From the NCBI GenBank assembly GCA_964543905.1, contig CAZIZO010000003.1, forward strand, positions 1 to 64,000: a stretch of 64,000 nucleotides of DNA. The letters run 5' to 3'. Below are positions 7,827-16,967 of the stretch, in pieces. Both the position numbers and the translations under genes were made by a program. The first letter of the stretch is position 1; each line of letters begins with the position of its first letter. The stretch comes from GCA-016699835 sp964543905 (GTDB lineage: Bacteria > Planctomycetota > Phycisphaerae > Phycisphaerales > UBA1924). A model generated the notes under the pieces. It searched no databases and was not told the DNA's origin. It worked only from the letters and a program-made list of their open reading frames with translations.

Positions 7827-10800
7827 TTATCCCCCCGCCGGTGAGACCTCGCCGAGGTAGGAGACACTGACCTTCTCGAACGGGCACTCGGCGATCGCCC
7901 CCTTCCTGAGGCGGACGATCCCGCCGTCCTTCGCGTCGGAGACGCGCCGCGCGTCGGTGTGGCGGATGAAGCGGTAATCGCCCTGGCTCAGGCTGAGCAC
8001 GCGGAAGAGGTCCACCCGTCCATCCTTGTCCTTCATCCGCACGTACTCGTTGGGGGCGAGGGTGAACGAGGGGCCGCCGTGGGGCAACTTCATGGGAGGC
8101 TCACCCGGTTTGATCTCGATCAACGGGACGACGCGATCCGTCCATGTCCCGTCCGGCGATTTCGTGAACAGCGCGTGGTGATTTCCCCTCGCGGTCGAAG
8201 TGACATAGCGTGTTCGGGCTCCCTGCCCCACCGCGCGCGGCTTGTCCCCCGTCGCGATCCGCACCTTGTGGATCCAGTTCTTCGCGCCCGACTTCGTGAG
8301 CGTGTATGGGTGATGTTCACGCTGCGCGAATACCTTGTCGGGTGGCCCTTTCAACTCGTCCAACTTGGCTTGGACGGCCCGTTGCACCTTGGGATCGACG
8401 ATCCGCTTGACTTCGCTCTCGGAGAGTTTATGAAGGGCCTTGCGGACACGCCGCTCGCCGCGGGCTCCTATCGGACGAGAGTAGTTGGTCTCCGCGTGCA
8501 GTTTCCCTGCGACGCGCCGGCTCTGGCGGTGGGAGACGTTGATCGCCTCGACCTTGGCGCGGACTTGGGCGACGAAGTTGGCCCACGGCTCCTCGACCGG
8601 GGCGAAGAGCCGCCGCCCGACGCGGCTGGCATCTTCGGCTGCCCTTTGGAGTTTCGCCACCGCCGCCGAATCGGTGAGGGCGACCACGAGGGCGTCCACG
8701 GCGTGGTGGCGGTGGTCGTCACGTGCCTTTTCTCCTTCGGTACCCAGGATGCCGTTGAGGTGCCATTCTCGGCGCAGGTGCGCGGTCAGGCCGCCGGTGG
8801 TGACGAAGACGCGGCGCTTGTGGGCGGCGTCGATCTCGCCTCCGTAGAGCAGACCGAGGAATCCGGCGGACGCCGCGCCGATCTTGCGGGTTTCGGCGAG
8901 GTGTCGCTCCGCGAAGCCGTCGGGAATCTCTTTGGCAGTGAACCGTTCGAGTTTGATTCGTGCGGCGGTCCCGCCGAAACGCTTCACGCGGTCGAGGATC
9001 TGCTCCCATCGCTCGGGGCTTTGGGAATACGCCTCGAACGGCGTGCGATTCCCCTTGGCCTTGTTCTCTTCGACGTGGCAGAGCGTCTTGTTGAGGTAGG
9101 AATCGTCGAGGGAGCGCGACAGCGGCCAGATGTGCTCCACGTCGAACTGCGGCGTGCGTCCCACGAGGTCGGTCAGGCGTTCGCGGTCCATCGGCTTTCC
9201 GGTGTACGGGCAGATGAACCCACACTCCTCGGCAAGGATGTAGCGCTCGATGTCGGAGCGAGAGGGCCCGGCCAGCCCCGCCTTGCGGACGATCGCGGCG
9301 CGGGCCGAATCGCGCCGGGCCTCCTGCTCGCGCATCTCCTTGCTCAGGCGCTCGCGTTGCTTGCGGGCGCGCTTGAGATCGCGAGCGAGTTCGAGCCGGA
9401 TCCACGCGGGCTTCCCGTACTTCCGGACCACGGCGTTGACGAGTTTGCGGAGTTCCGTCAGGGCGCGCGTGACGGTCGGGTTGCGCAGGTTGCCCAGCGC
9501 CTTCTCCACCGGCGGCAGGAGGTCCCGGACCTCGTTCGGCGCGTCCTCTTTCTTGAACTCGTCCTTCACCGCCGAGGCGTAGGGCGTGCCCTCCTCCATG
9601 CGCGGAACGAGCACGGCCAGGGCTTCCTTGCTGTGCGCGGCGAAACCGGGTTCCAGCACGCAGTCGCCGAGCGCCTCGGCCTGCTCGGGCGAGAGTTTCC
9701 AGACCGACACCCCACGCTTGGCAAGGGCCGACGGCTTCTCGAAGACGAGGAGGTCTTGCACCACGGCGTCTTTGTCCGCTTCGCTCATCGCGTCCCAGCG
9801 CTCGTCGCCAAAGATGCGGCGGCACTTCGCCTCGGTGCGGTTGCCGACCAGTTCCTTCTCGCCGCCCTCTTCGAGATTGAACGTCGAGCCCTTGGGCAGG
9901 CCGAACCACTTCTTCTGCTTGAGTTTGGAGAAGGCGATGTCGCCCTGCTTGTCGAGGGCGGCGAGGAGCCGGCTCCGCTCCTCGTTCGTGAGGGACCGCT
10001 GCGTGAAGTCGGGGAGCCAGATTTTGAGGTCGTTCACGCGCTGGAGGAGCCGGAACCGCTGGGCGAGACGATGACCCAGCGGGCAGCGCTTCGCGCCCTT
10101 GACCAGATCGCACGTCCCGATGAGGTGGCTCATGCTCTGGAGGGGGCGTTGGAAGAAGATCGCGCGGTGGAGTTGGCGCTCGACCTCCTTCGTGAGCGCG
10201 GGATGGTGCTTGGCCTGCTCGGCCATCATCCTCCCGAACTCCTCAAGGAACATCTCCCGCGCGGTCCAGCGTCCTCGCAGGCGATCCCCGAGCGTGCCGG
10301 TCGGGTCGAGCCTGGAGAAATACTCGGCGAGCGTTGTGCACCCCGCGCCGCGCATCTGCCGTTCGAGTTCGACGATCGCGGCGCGGACGACGCTCGGGTC
10401 TTCCTTCCCCCCGGACTCCCCGGCCCCCCCGGAGCCCCCGGAGCCCCCGGAGCCCCCGGAGCCCTTGCCCGCCTCCTCCTCGCCCGGTTTCGTGGCGGCG
10501 ACGGGCGGTGCGGGCGCATCTTCGGCGGGCGAGACCGGCGTCCCCCTCTTGCCTTTCCATGCTTTTTTCGGCTTCTTCTCGTTGGAGGAGGGAACGGGAG
10601 TGGGGGTGGGGTCCGCGCTCGCGCCCTGTGCCTTGCGGTTGCTGAGATAGCCGCGCCGCTGGGCGAGGTGGTAGAGCGCACGGCCCAACTCGAAGGGTTC
10701 GAGCCGCCGCGTCAAGCCTGCCGCACGCAGGCGATAGGGCAGGAGTTGGCGAAGGCGGTGGTCGGTCGAAGCATCGGCCTCCCAGGTCGTCCGCAGGTCG

Positions 10801-11135
10801 GCGTCGAGGTCCTTCAAGAGTTTGTCCCGCCCCTCCGCTGTTGAGATGTCCCCGGCGGGCATGAGCCCAAGTTCTTGCAGCCAGCGGAGAAGCCGCTTCT
10901 TGCGCAGCACGCGGCGGCGATACTGCTTGCGGGCCTGGCGCGCCATGCGGCGTGGACCCGCGCGAGACTCGTCTCGCCCGCCCTCGATATCACCCTCGGT
11001 CCCGGCTTCGAAGAGGTGAACTCCCAGCCGCTCCACCCCAATCGCCTCACCCTTGGCATCGAGTTGCACGATCGCCCATCCGATCGACGCCACACCCTGA
11101 TCGAGACCGAGACCGTACGAAACATTTGTGGGCAT
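7827..11135 (-). CDS. cas9: Type II-C CRISPR effector nuclease Cas9
   Basis: RNA-guided DNA endonuclease of 1102 residues, in the compact II-C size range. RuvC-I is YGLGLDQGVASIGW with Asp12. The arginine-rich bridge helix is about residues 62-88. RuvC-II RLELARDL carries Glu582. The HNH domain DVEHIWPLSRSLDDSYLNK has His668, with Asn682 and Asn691 also conserved. RuvC-III DDHRHHAVDA has His811 and Asp814. All catalytic positions are therefore intact. About residues 168-248 form a low-complexity insertion: a proline/alanine/lysine-rich part followed by GSGGSGGSGGSGGAGESGG, inside the recognition lobe. The C-terminal roughly 250 residues should hold the PAM-interacting domain. The gene is followed by cas1 and cas2 and faces away from its tracrRNA. 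Confidence 0.97.
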   Translation of the reverse strand: MPTNVSYGLGLDQGVASIGWAIVQLDAKGEAIGVERLGVHLFEAGTEGDIEGGRDESRAGPRRMARQARKQYRRRVLRKKRLLRWLQELGLMPAGDISTAEGRDKLLKDLDADLRTTWEADASTDHRLRQLLPYRLRAAGLTRRLEPFELGRALYHLAQRRGYLSNRKAQGASADPTPTPVPSSNEKKPKKAWKGKRGTPVSPAEDAPAPPVAATKPGEEEAGKGSGGSGGSGGSGGAGESGGKEDPSVVRAAIVELERQMRGAGCTTLAEYFSRLDPTGTLGDRLRGRWTAREMFLEEFGRMMAEQAKHHPALTKEVERQLHRAIFFQRPLQSMSHLIGTCDLVKGAKRCPLGHRLAQRFRLLQRVNDLKIWLPDFTQRSLTNEERSRLLAALDKQGDIAFSKLKQKKWFGLPKGSTFNLEEGGEKELVGNRTEAKCRRIFGDERWDAMSEADKDAVVQDLLVFEKPSALAKRGVSVWKLSPEQAEALGDCVLEPGFAAHSKEALAVLVPRMEEGTPYASAVKDEFKKEDAPNEVRDLLPPVEKALGNLRNPTVTRALTELRKLVNAVVRKYGKPAWIRLELARDLKRARKQRERLSKEMREQEARRDSARAAIVRKAGLAGPSRSDIERYILAEECGFICPYTGKPMDRERLTDLVGRTPQFDVEHIWPLSRSLDDSYLNKTLCHVEENKAKGNRTPFEAYSQSPERWEQILDRVKRFGGTAARIKLERFTAKEIPDGFAERHLAETRKIGAASAGFLGLLYGGEIDAAHKRRVFVTTGGLTAHLRREWHLNGILGTEGEKARDDHRHHAVDALVVALTDSAAVAKLQRAAEDASRVGRRLFAPVEEPWANFVAQVRAKVEAINVSHRQSRRVAGKLHAETNYSRPIGARGERRVRKALHKLSESEVKRIVDPKVQRAVQAKLDELKGPPDKVFAQREHHPYTLTKSGAKNWIHKVRIATGDKPRAVGQGARTRYVTSTARGNHHALFTKSPDGTWTDRVVPLIEIKPGEPPMKLPHGGPSFTLAPNEYVRMKDKDGRVDLFRVLSLSQGDYRFIRHTDARRVSDAKDGGIVRLRKGAIAECPFEKVSVSYLGEVSPAGG

Positions 11136-11160
11136 GTGATTCCCCCAACCGAGAGATAAC

Positions 11161-11188
11161 TTGACAATGCTGCTGAATATGCTATGCT
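11161..11188 (+). promoter_or_regulatory. Promoter of the tracrRNA gene
   Basis: TTGACA (11161-11166), a 16-base spacer and TATGCT (11183-11188). The predicted start, about 7 bases further, falls at 11195, exactly where the anti-repeat begins. It is divergent from cas9, whose start lies 25 bases upstream. Confidence 0.75.
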
Positions 11189-11194
11189 TTCACT

Positions 11195-11301
11195 GTGTAA
11201 TCGAGCGACGTTCCTCCTCCGTTATCACGGTAAAGGAAACGTCCGAAGGGCAAACCGGCGCAAGCCGACCCTGAATCCCCTCTTGAAGGGGATTTGTTTT
11301 T
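11195..11301 (+). ncRNA. tracrRNA of the II-C CRISPR system
   Basis: A trans-activating RNA of about 107 bases that pairs with the crRNA repeat and binds Cas9. Bases 11195-11210 (GTGTAATCGAGCGACG) are an exact reverse complement of the repeat's 3' part. The following bases are a bulged match and CACGG (11226-11230) pairs with the start of the repeat, giving a full-length but interrupted anti-repeat. Downstream I see a nexus-like hairpin GTCC-GAA-GGGC (11241-11251), a second hairpin CGGC-GCAA-GCCG (11256-11267) and a terminator. The order promoter, anti-repeat, nexus, hairpins, terminator is as expected for a tracrRNA. Confidence 0.9.
11274..11301 (+). terminator. Terminator of the tracrRNA
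   Basis: AATCCCC, loop TCTTGAA, GGGGATT, followed by TGTTTTT. This is a classical intrinsic terminator that also serves as the last Cas9-binding hairpin in many tracrRNAs. Confidence 0.9.
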
Positions 11302-11514
11302 ATGGGGGCAGGTCACCGCCTCAATCTTTGAGCATTACTGCGGAGCGCGGATCGCGAGAAGGTAGATGGACAACTTTCCCGTGGAACATCTGTACAGATC
11401 ATACCTCCTGGATCGTCAAGAACATGCGATTATCGCGTTGGTTACATCGCGCGCAAGCCCCCGATGGCGGGAGGCTATGGCGGGGTGCAAGTCCATTGGC
11501 ACAAAGATGCGAGA

Positions 11515-13533
11515 TTAACAGCCTCCTTCGAACCGCTGGAGGAAGTAGAGGAGGTCGTCGATGGTCACGCCGCCATCCGGCGTGCCTGAGCCCGTGCCGT
11601 CGTCGAGGTCGGCTCGCACGAGGCCGTTGGCATAGATGGTGATGTAGTAGAGGAGGTCGTCGATGCTGACGCCTCCGTCGGGGGTGCCGGAACCGGTTCC
11701 ATCGTCCACGTCGGCCACGCACGGTCGCACGTTCACCGTGATCGTTGAAGACACGCCCTCCGTCCCGTTCTGAAGTTCGTACGCCTTGGCCACGAGCGTG
11801 TGGGCCCCCCTGAGGCCGGCCGTGTTCCACGAAAACGTGTAGGGCGAAAGATAGTCGGTGGCGCGATATTGCCCATCCACGTAGAAATCGACGCGTCCGA
11901 GCGCCCCATCGACCTCCGCCGAGGCGCGCACGGTTACAACGCCTTGGACGCTCGATCCGCCGCTCGGGAACTCGATTCGCGCCGTGGGGAGGCCCAGTGT
12001 CAGATAGAGGTTTGCACCGCCACCCTTGAACTGTTCCAAGTCCAAGAGGTATCGCCACCAGTTTGAAAGGTAGAAGTCGGGCGCTCGCCCTCCAACGTGC
12101 GGCATGTGTGAGTACCACCAGTTCAGATACTCGCGTTGTGGATCCGCGCCCAAAGGCGACCACTCTCGGAAGTTGATCGCACGCGTGCTGTTGTTCAGGT
12201 TGGGGTAGAAAAGCCACGCATCGGCGTTGCTTTGCACGAACCTCGGATTCGCGTAGTCATAATCCGAGGTCCCGTTCACGGGAAAGTGAACGTTGCCTAC
12301 CCCGCCGAATCCGGGCGAGTCCGTGTCGAGCAGCGCGAAGCGTGCCCATGTGTTGCTGCGATCCCGCGGCCACGAGCCGTAGCAATGTACCATGGTGCTC
12401 TCGGCGCGGTGTCCGAACGAGTGGATGGCTTCGCCCACGCCGCGTTCGAAGTTCCATCCCATGATCGAGAAGACCCGTTGGCGACCCGCCGCCGGATAGG
12501 CCGGGCCGTTGATCCAGTAGGCGCCTTGGCCCGCCATGCAGGACTCCCACATCCCGGCGATCGGGGGCGCGTAGAGCCAAACTTCGTCGATCTCCCCGGC
12601 GTCAACTCGTTCGCCCAGGGCGTGCAAGTTGCAGAAGTCGACGTAGTCGAAGGTGCTGCTGTGGAATATGCGGTTTGCCCAATCCGAGGCAAAGGTCGAG
12701 TCGTTGTGCTGAAAACCGTCCTGAAACCGTGGATATTCGTCCGCAACGACCTGCTCCACGATCTGGAATCGTGCCTTGCCATGGCTGCTCGCTTGGAAGT
12801 CGGCAATGATCTGAGACGTCAACGCCAAGGGGTTCTGCCATCCGTAGACCTCATGCATGCGTCGCGAACCGAAGTTTTCCATGATTGGATCGAAGACATA
12901 CAAATACACCTTGGACACGATGGCGTCGGGATCAACGCCCGTCGGAGGTGGCGGGCCCGGGGGAGGGAGGCCGTTCGGATTGAGGTTCATGAATCGGACG
13001 CCATCAAAGTAGATTCGAAACCCGTAATCCCAGGTGTCGTGGTGGATCTCGATCTGGTCAACATCGGCGAGATTCGGCGTGCCCGTTGTTGTGCGAGACC
13101 ACCCGTTACCGCCAGCGAGCGGCGCCTTGAACAACCGCCAGGCGAAGTTGGGAGTCAACTGCGAGTTCGGCGTCAGTGTGATGGTGCCCGTCCCCGTTCG
13201 AACGACGACGATGGGCTGGTTTCCCTGCCAGCCGATGGGCGTGGTGTTTTCCGGCCATTCCCAGAAGACCAGGTGGTTGTACGCGGACGCGTTGAAGTTC
13301 AGGTTTCCTGAGGCCGGGAACTTGACCCCGGTGTCGAATCCACTGGTGGTTGTGAACACAATGGACGAGGCGCCGTCTTTGACACGAACCGATGAGTTGG
13401 CGACGCTCGTCGCCGCATTGTCGACGGGCGCAAACGTCGCCCAGAGTCCCGCGTTGCCTTCGGCAAAGTCCGTCGACTGCGCGCCAGCGGACGAAGCACA
13501 TGCAAGGAAGAGAAACACGGCGTGCCGGATCAT
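11515..13533 (-). CDS. Secreted protein with Ig-like domain and GC-type dockerin doublet
   Basis: A 672-residue exported protein. ATG 13533 has GGAG 7 bases upstream and begins a signal peptide, MIRHAVFLFLACASSAGAQS; the frame extends to 13620 without a better start. Residues about 20-190 look like a beta-sandwich, possibly carbohydrate-binding-like. A proline-rich linker (PPPGPPPP) leads to a central domain of about 300 residues that I do not recognise, rich in Trp, His and Asp (EVWLYAPPIAGMWE, SIMGWNFERGVGEAIHSFGH). About residues 510-600 form a bacterial Ig-like domain (RVDFYVDGQYRATDYLSPYT). The end carries two GTPDGGVxIDDLLYY dockerin loops and a terminal Gly-Gly-Cys. The central domain may be the functional part. 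Confidence 0.85.
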   Translation of the reverse strand: MIRHAVFLFLACASSAGAQSTDFAEGNAGLWATFAPVDNAATSVANSSVRVKDGASSIVFTTTSGFDTGVKFPASGNLNFNASAYNHLVFWEWPENTTPIGWQGNQPIVVVRTGTGTITLTPNSQLTPNFAWRLFKAPLAGGNGWSRTTTGTPNLADVDQIEIHHDTWDYGFRIYFDGVRFMNLNPNGLPPPGPPPPTGVDPDAIVSKVYLYVFDPIMENFGSRRMHEVYGWQNPLALTSQIIADFQASSHGKARFQIVEQVVADEYPRFQDGFQHNDSTFASDWANRIFHSSTFDYVDFCNLHALGERVDAGEIDEVWLYAPPIAGMWESCMAGQGAYWINGPAYPAAGRQRVFSIMGWNFERGVGEAIHSFGHRAESTMVHCYGSWPRDRSNTWARFALLDTDSPGFGGVGNVHFPVNGTSDYDYANPRFVQSNADAWLFYPNLNNSTRAINFREWSPLGADPQREYLNWWYSHMPHVGGRAPDFYLSNWWRYLLDLEQFKGGGANLYLTLGLPTARIEFPSGGSSVQGVVTVRASAEVDGALGRVDFYVDGQYRATDYLSPYTFSWNTAGLRGAHTLVAKAYELQNGTEGVSSTITVNVRPCVADVDDGTGSGTPDGGVSIDDLLYYITIYANGLVRADLDDGTGSGTPDGGVTIDDLLYFLQRFEGGC

Positions 13534-13647
13534 GTTCGTTCTCCAAACGTACTCTACTGGGCGACGGCGCTCGGCGCCATCGGCCCGCGACGCGGACGGC
13601 GACGCGAGGTCGAACAACAACGCGTCGGTAAGAGGCGAGATCAGAAG

Positions 13648-13677
13648 CGAGGGCCTGATGGTTTCACCAGACCCTCG
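13648..13677 (-). terminator. Hairpin between two dockerin genes, probable terminator
   Basis: On the minus strand CGAGGGTCTGGTG pairs imperfectly with CATCAGGCCCTCG around a short loop, and CTTCTGATCTC follows. It lies 44 bases beyond the stop of the 13721-16144 gene and probably ends its transcript. The following T-rich tract is weak. Confidence 0.5.
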
Positions 13678-13720
13678 TGTTGAAGCGTGTCGAACCGTGG
13701 CTCCGTGAACTTCAGGAATC

Positions 13721-16144
13721 TCAACATCCGGCCTCGAAGCGCTCCAGGAAGTAGAGAAGATCGTCGATGGTCACGCCACCGTCGCGCACGCAAGTCCCGC
13801 TGCCGTCATCGATGTCGGCGGCCAGGAGCCCTTGCTCAAAGATATCCAAGTAGTAGAGGAGATCGTCGATGGTGACGCCACCATCGGGCAGTCCGCTTGA
13901 CGTGCCGTCGTCAAAGTCGGCGACGCAGACCACAGGGATGGTGAGGATGTTGGACTGCACGGCGCTGGTTGGGCCGCAGGCGTTGGACACCTGGCAGCGG
14001 AACTGGTACGAGCCCGGGGTCAACGTGAGCCTGGGCACGGTGATCCGGTTCGTGCAGGCGCTGGGGTTGCCGACGCAATCCACTGGCACGCCGTTGATGG
14101 ACCATTGGTAGGAGAGGGGCCCGGAGCCCGTCGCCCCCACGGTCACCGAGAAGGGCGAGCAGTTCTTGCGCGAGAAGATCGGCCCCAGCGGCTGCTGGGT
14201 GATGGTCGGCGCCGTGCCCACGATCAGGCGGGCGACGTTGGAGAAGGCGCCGGGACGGCACGTCCCCGAGAAGACCTCGCAGTAGAACTCGCACGACTCA
14301 TCGCCCGGCTCGGGAACGAACGCGGGAGAGCAGGGCGACGCGCTGGCGGGTCCCAGCGGCGTCACCGTGGTGCCGCAGCGGCGGTACCACTGGAAGCCCA
14401 GCGCGCTGCCGGTCGCCTGAGCACAGAACTGCACGGTGCCCATCCCGCCGCAGTACGGCTGATCGCTGGGGTGCATCGTGATGGTCGGAGTGGAGGGGAC
14501 GACGAGGATCGCGGGGGTGCTCGTCTCCGAGCCGCAGGAGTTGGTGACGACGCAGTCGTAGTCACCGGCATTGGCCTGGGTGACGCTCGGGATGGTGTAG
14601 CAACCCGAGGTCGCCCCGGGGATGGGGACGCCGAACTTGCGCCACTGGTAGGCGGGCGCGGGTGTGCCGGAGGCGCCAACGCAGACCGTCCAGGACTGGC
14701 CCACGCAACGCGTCGCACCCGAGGGTTGCGTGGTGATCTGCGGAGCAGCGTTCACGGTGAGGGTCGCGTTGTTCGAGGGCGTGTTGCCGCACGAGTTGGT
14801 GACGAGGCAGTTGTAGTCCGATCCGGCGTCACCGGGGACGACGCCGGTAATGGTGAGGGTCGGCGAGTTCGCCCCTGAGATACGCCCGCCGTTGGCGAGG
14901 TTGGTAGTGCCTCGACGCCACTGGTAGGAGAGGGGGGCCGTGCCGGAAGCACCCACGGAGAAGGAGGCTGTGCCGCCGGCGCAGGTGACCTGGTTGTTGG
15001 GTTGTGGGTTGATACTCGGGTAGGTATTCACGGTGAGGGTTGCGACCGCGGACGTCACGCTGCCGCAGGAGTTGGTGACGACGCAGTCGTAATCACCGGT
15101 ATTGGCCTGGGTAACGCTCGGGATGGTGTAGCAACTCGAGGTCGCCCCGGGGATGGGGACGCCGAACTTGCGCCACTGGTAGGCGGGCGCGGGTGTGCCG
15201 GAGGCGCCAACGCAGACCGTCCAGGACTGGCCCACGCAACGCGTCGCACCCGAGGGTTGCGTGGTGATCTGCGGAGCAGCGTTCACGGTGAGGGTCGCGC
15301 TGGGCGTGACTGAGGGCGTCGCCGCGCTGCAGGCATTCCAGACGTAGCACCGGTACGTGCCGGGCTGGGTGGCGTTGAAGCACGAGCCGGTCGCGCCCGC
15401 GATGTCCTGCCCGTTCAACTGCCATTGGTAACTGAACGGGCCCGTGCCGCTCCCCACCCCGGCGCAGAACGTCTGCGCTCCGCCGCAGATCGTGGCTCCC
15501 GGCGGGGAGATCGTGAGATTCGCCGCGGGATCGCACACGCTGGTGATGCGAACGCGGATCGCCTTCACGCGCAGGGTGGAGTTCGCGGGCGAGGACTGGC
15601 GACGCACCTGGACCTGAAAACCGTTCAGGTAGAGATTGGGATTGGCGTTCCAGCCAAATGTCCCGGAGATGTTGCCGTCCGAGCCCATCTGGTAGCGACA
15701 CTGATCGTCGGGCGAACTGACTCCCGACGTGTTGGTCCAGTGGTACCCGCTGATCGTCGTGTTCAGCACGTCCACGCGGATCGTGCCCGAATCCCCGGTG
15801 TCGTAGCGCCCCATCACCTCGACGCCGACCGCGGTGACAAGCGTGCCGGGGCGATGCGAATAGGCGCTGCCGTTCGCTCGGCGGAAGAGGCGAGCGTTCA
15901 GGACCGCCGTGCCCGAGGTGTTGTAGGCGTAGACCCCGTTGGTCGAATCGCACTGGTTGCACGGGCTGCCGCAGGAGGGCTCGCCCTCGGCTTCGGACTC
16001 GTCCGTCCAACCGCTGACGCGCTCAATGTCGAAGGCCCAGAGATCGTCGGTGTACGTTTGCCATGCGAAGGCGCGTGGTGCCCACAGGCTGACGACCAGG
16101 GCAACCAAGGCCACGATGGGCTTGGAATGTGAGAGATTCCGCAC
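13721..16144 (-). CDS. Secreted tandem Ig-like domain protein with GC-type dockerin doublet
   Basis: An exported protein of 807 residues. I place the start at GTG 16144 because AAAGGAG lies 6 bases upstream and the next residues form a signal peptide (SKPIVALVALVVSLWAPRAF, then AWQTY). Residues about 30-200 are an unassigned beta-rich domain with paired cysteines. Then come about five Ig-like domains, each with the pattern 'I..QP....C.G....FCV.ASGT.P..YQW' and a closing 'GDYDCVVTNSCGS', with conserved disulphide cysteines. The C-terminus has two dockerin loops (SGLPDGGVTIDDLLYYLDIF and CVRDGGVTIDDLLYFLERFE) and ends Ala-Gly-Cys. Probably a surface or extracellular binding protein. Two Ig units are almost identical at DNA level. 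Confidence 0.88.
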   Translation of the reverse strand: MRNLSHSKPIVALVALVVSLWAPRAFAWQTYTDDLWAFDIERVSGWTDESEAEGEPSCGSPCNQCDSTNGVYAYNTSGTAVLNARLFRRANGSAYSHRPGTLVTAVGVEVMGRYDTGDSGTIRVDVLNTTISGYHWTNTSGVSSPDDQCRYQMGSDGNISGTFGWNANPNLYLNGFQVQVRRQSSPANSTLRVKAIRVRITSVCDPAANLTISPPGATICGGAQTFCAGVGSGTGPFSYQWQLNGQDIAGATGSCFNATQPGTYRCYVWNACSAATPSVTPSATLTVNAAPQITTQPSGATRCVGQSWTVCVGASGTPAPAYQWRKFGVPIPGATSSCYTIPSVTQANTGDYDCVVTNSCGSVTSAVATLTVNTYPSINPQPNNQVTCAGGTASFSVGASGTAPLSYQWRRGTTNLANGGRISGANSPTLTITGVVPGDAGSDYNCLVTNSCGNTPSNNATLTVNAAPQITTQPSGATRCVGQSWTVCVGASGTPAPAYQWRKFGVPIPGATSGCYTIPSVTQANAGDYDCVVTNSCGSETSTPAILVVPSTPTITMHPSDQPYCGGMGTVQFCAQATGSALGFQWYRRCGTTVTPLGPASASPCSPAFVPEPGDESCEFYCEVFSGTCRPGAFSNVARLIVGTAPTITQQPLGPIFSRKNCSPFSVTVGATGSGPLSYQWSINGVPVDCVGNPSACTNRITVPRLTLTPGSYQFRCQVSNACGPTSAVQSNILTIPVVCVADFDDGTSSGLPDGGVTIDDLLYYLDIFEQGLLAADIDDGSGTCVRDGGVTIDDLLYFLERFEAGC
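14531..14768 (-). repeat. Ig-domain DNA duplication, copy A
   Basis: This 238-base block matches 15062-15299, 531 bases away, with only four differences that I can see, all in the part nearest 14531. It encodes most of one Ig-like domain. Such identity between domains of one gene points to a recent internal duplication or gene conversion. Confidence 0.85.
15062..15299 (-). repeat. Ig-domain DNA duplication, copy B
   Basis: Partner of the block at 14531-14768, in the same orientation and reading frame. The Ig domain between the two copies (about 14769-15061) is clearly diverged, so the duplicated unit is one domain pair of 531 bases, or copy B has converted copy A. Confidence 0.85.
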
Positions 16145-16967
16145 GAGTGTCTCCTTTGGAACGAATGCTGTTCGCCGAAGCGAACCCCCATGGATGGCGG
16201 GATCGAACACGCGTGATCCCGCTCGGACGGCGTGCAGCACGGCCACGCCAAGGCGACAACATACCACAACGAGAACAACCGTTTGCAAATCACCTACGCA
16301 CACTATGTCATTTTCACATTCTGAATCTGATAGTGGTGCATCGCACATTTGGCGCAAATACTGCGCGTGTCGAGCCCCAGCCACACATCAGTATCAACCC
16401 TTCGCGCTTATCTTCTAGCCAACCTCCATGATCTTGAGGTTCTGTGCGATACGCCTATCGTGGCTCCCATTTCTGGTTCTACTTCTTGTGGCCTGTGCGG
16501 GGCTGGCCCATCTCGCTGCAATCTGCAGTATCTTCCTCCGCGTCCGCCCTCGTCTCCCGCCCCCGGGCGTTGCAGCGTGACGACTGCGCGGCGCGGTGCG
16601 TCAACGGAGTGTGGAACTCGGAGCCAGATACTTACAAGTGGGGCTTGGGGAGACGAGGTGCATGGACGGGCGACCGTGCTCCGGCGTCCGCGCGAACACG
16701 CCGTGGTGAAATCTTTGACCTCGACCCTGAAACCACCGAGTGCGAACGCTCGACGCCCGGGGGGGCGGCCGCCCCCGCCGGGGCGGCGCGAGCCGCCCCC
16801 GGCGCGCNNNNNNNNNNCGACCCCCCCCCCCCCCCGCCGAACGGCACGAAACCCCGCCCCATACACTCCCATGAAAGGAGCGTGCGGGCCGGGTTCGGGA
16901 CAACCGCTCAGGAGAGCGACGCGACAGATTGGAGACCACCAGCGCCCTTCCGCACATGGGGTGAACC
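16145..16967. other. Long intergenic region containing an assembly gap
   Basis: No gene is supported here. 16260-16400 is AT-richer than the surroundings and probably holds the promoter of the minus-strand Ig protein. 16750-16830 is extremely GC-rich, with GGGGGGGCGG and CCCCCCCCCC runs flanking ten Ns at 16808-16817. The gap length is unknown and sequence may be missing. Confidence 0.7.

Noticed and set aside
7959..10844. Plus-strand open frame of 961 codons
   Set aside because: It is exactly antisense to cas9, has no recognisable domain, and reflects the high-GC codon bias of the real gene.
11195..11231. Degenerate isolated CRISPR repeat upstream of cas9
   Set aside because: Its orientation, promoter position, following hairpins and terminator identify it as the tracrRNA anti-repeat instead.
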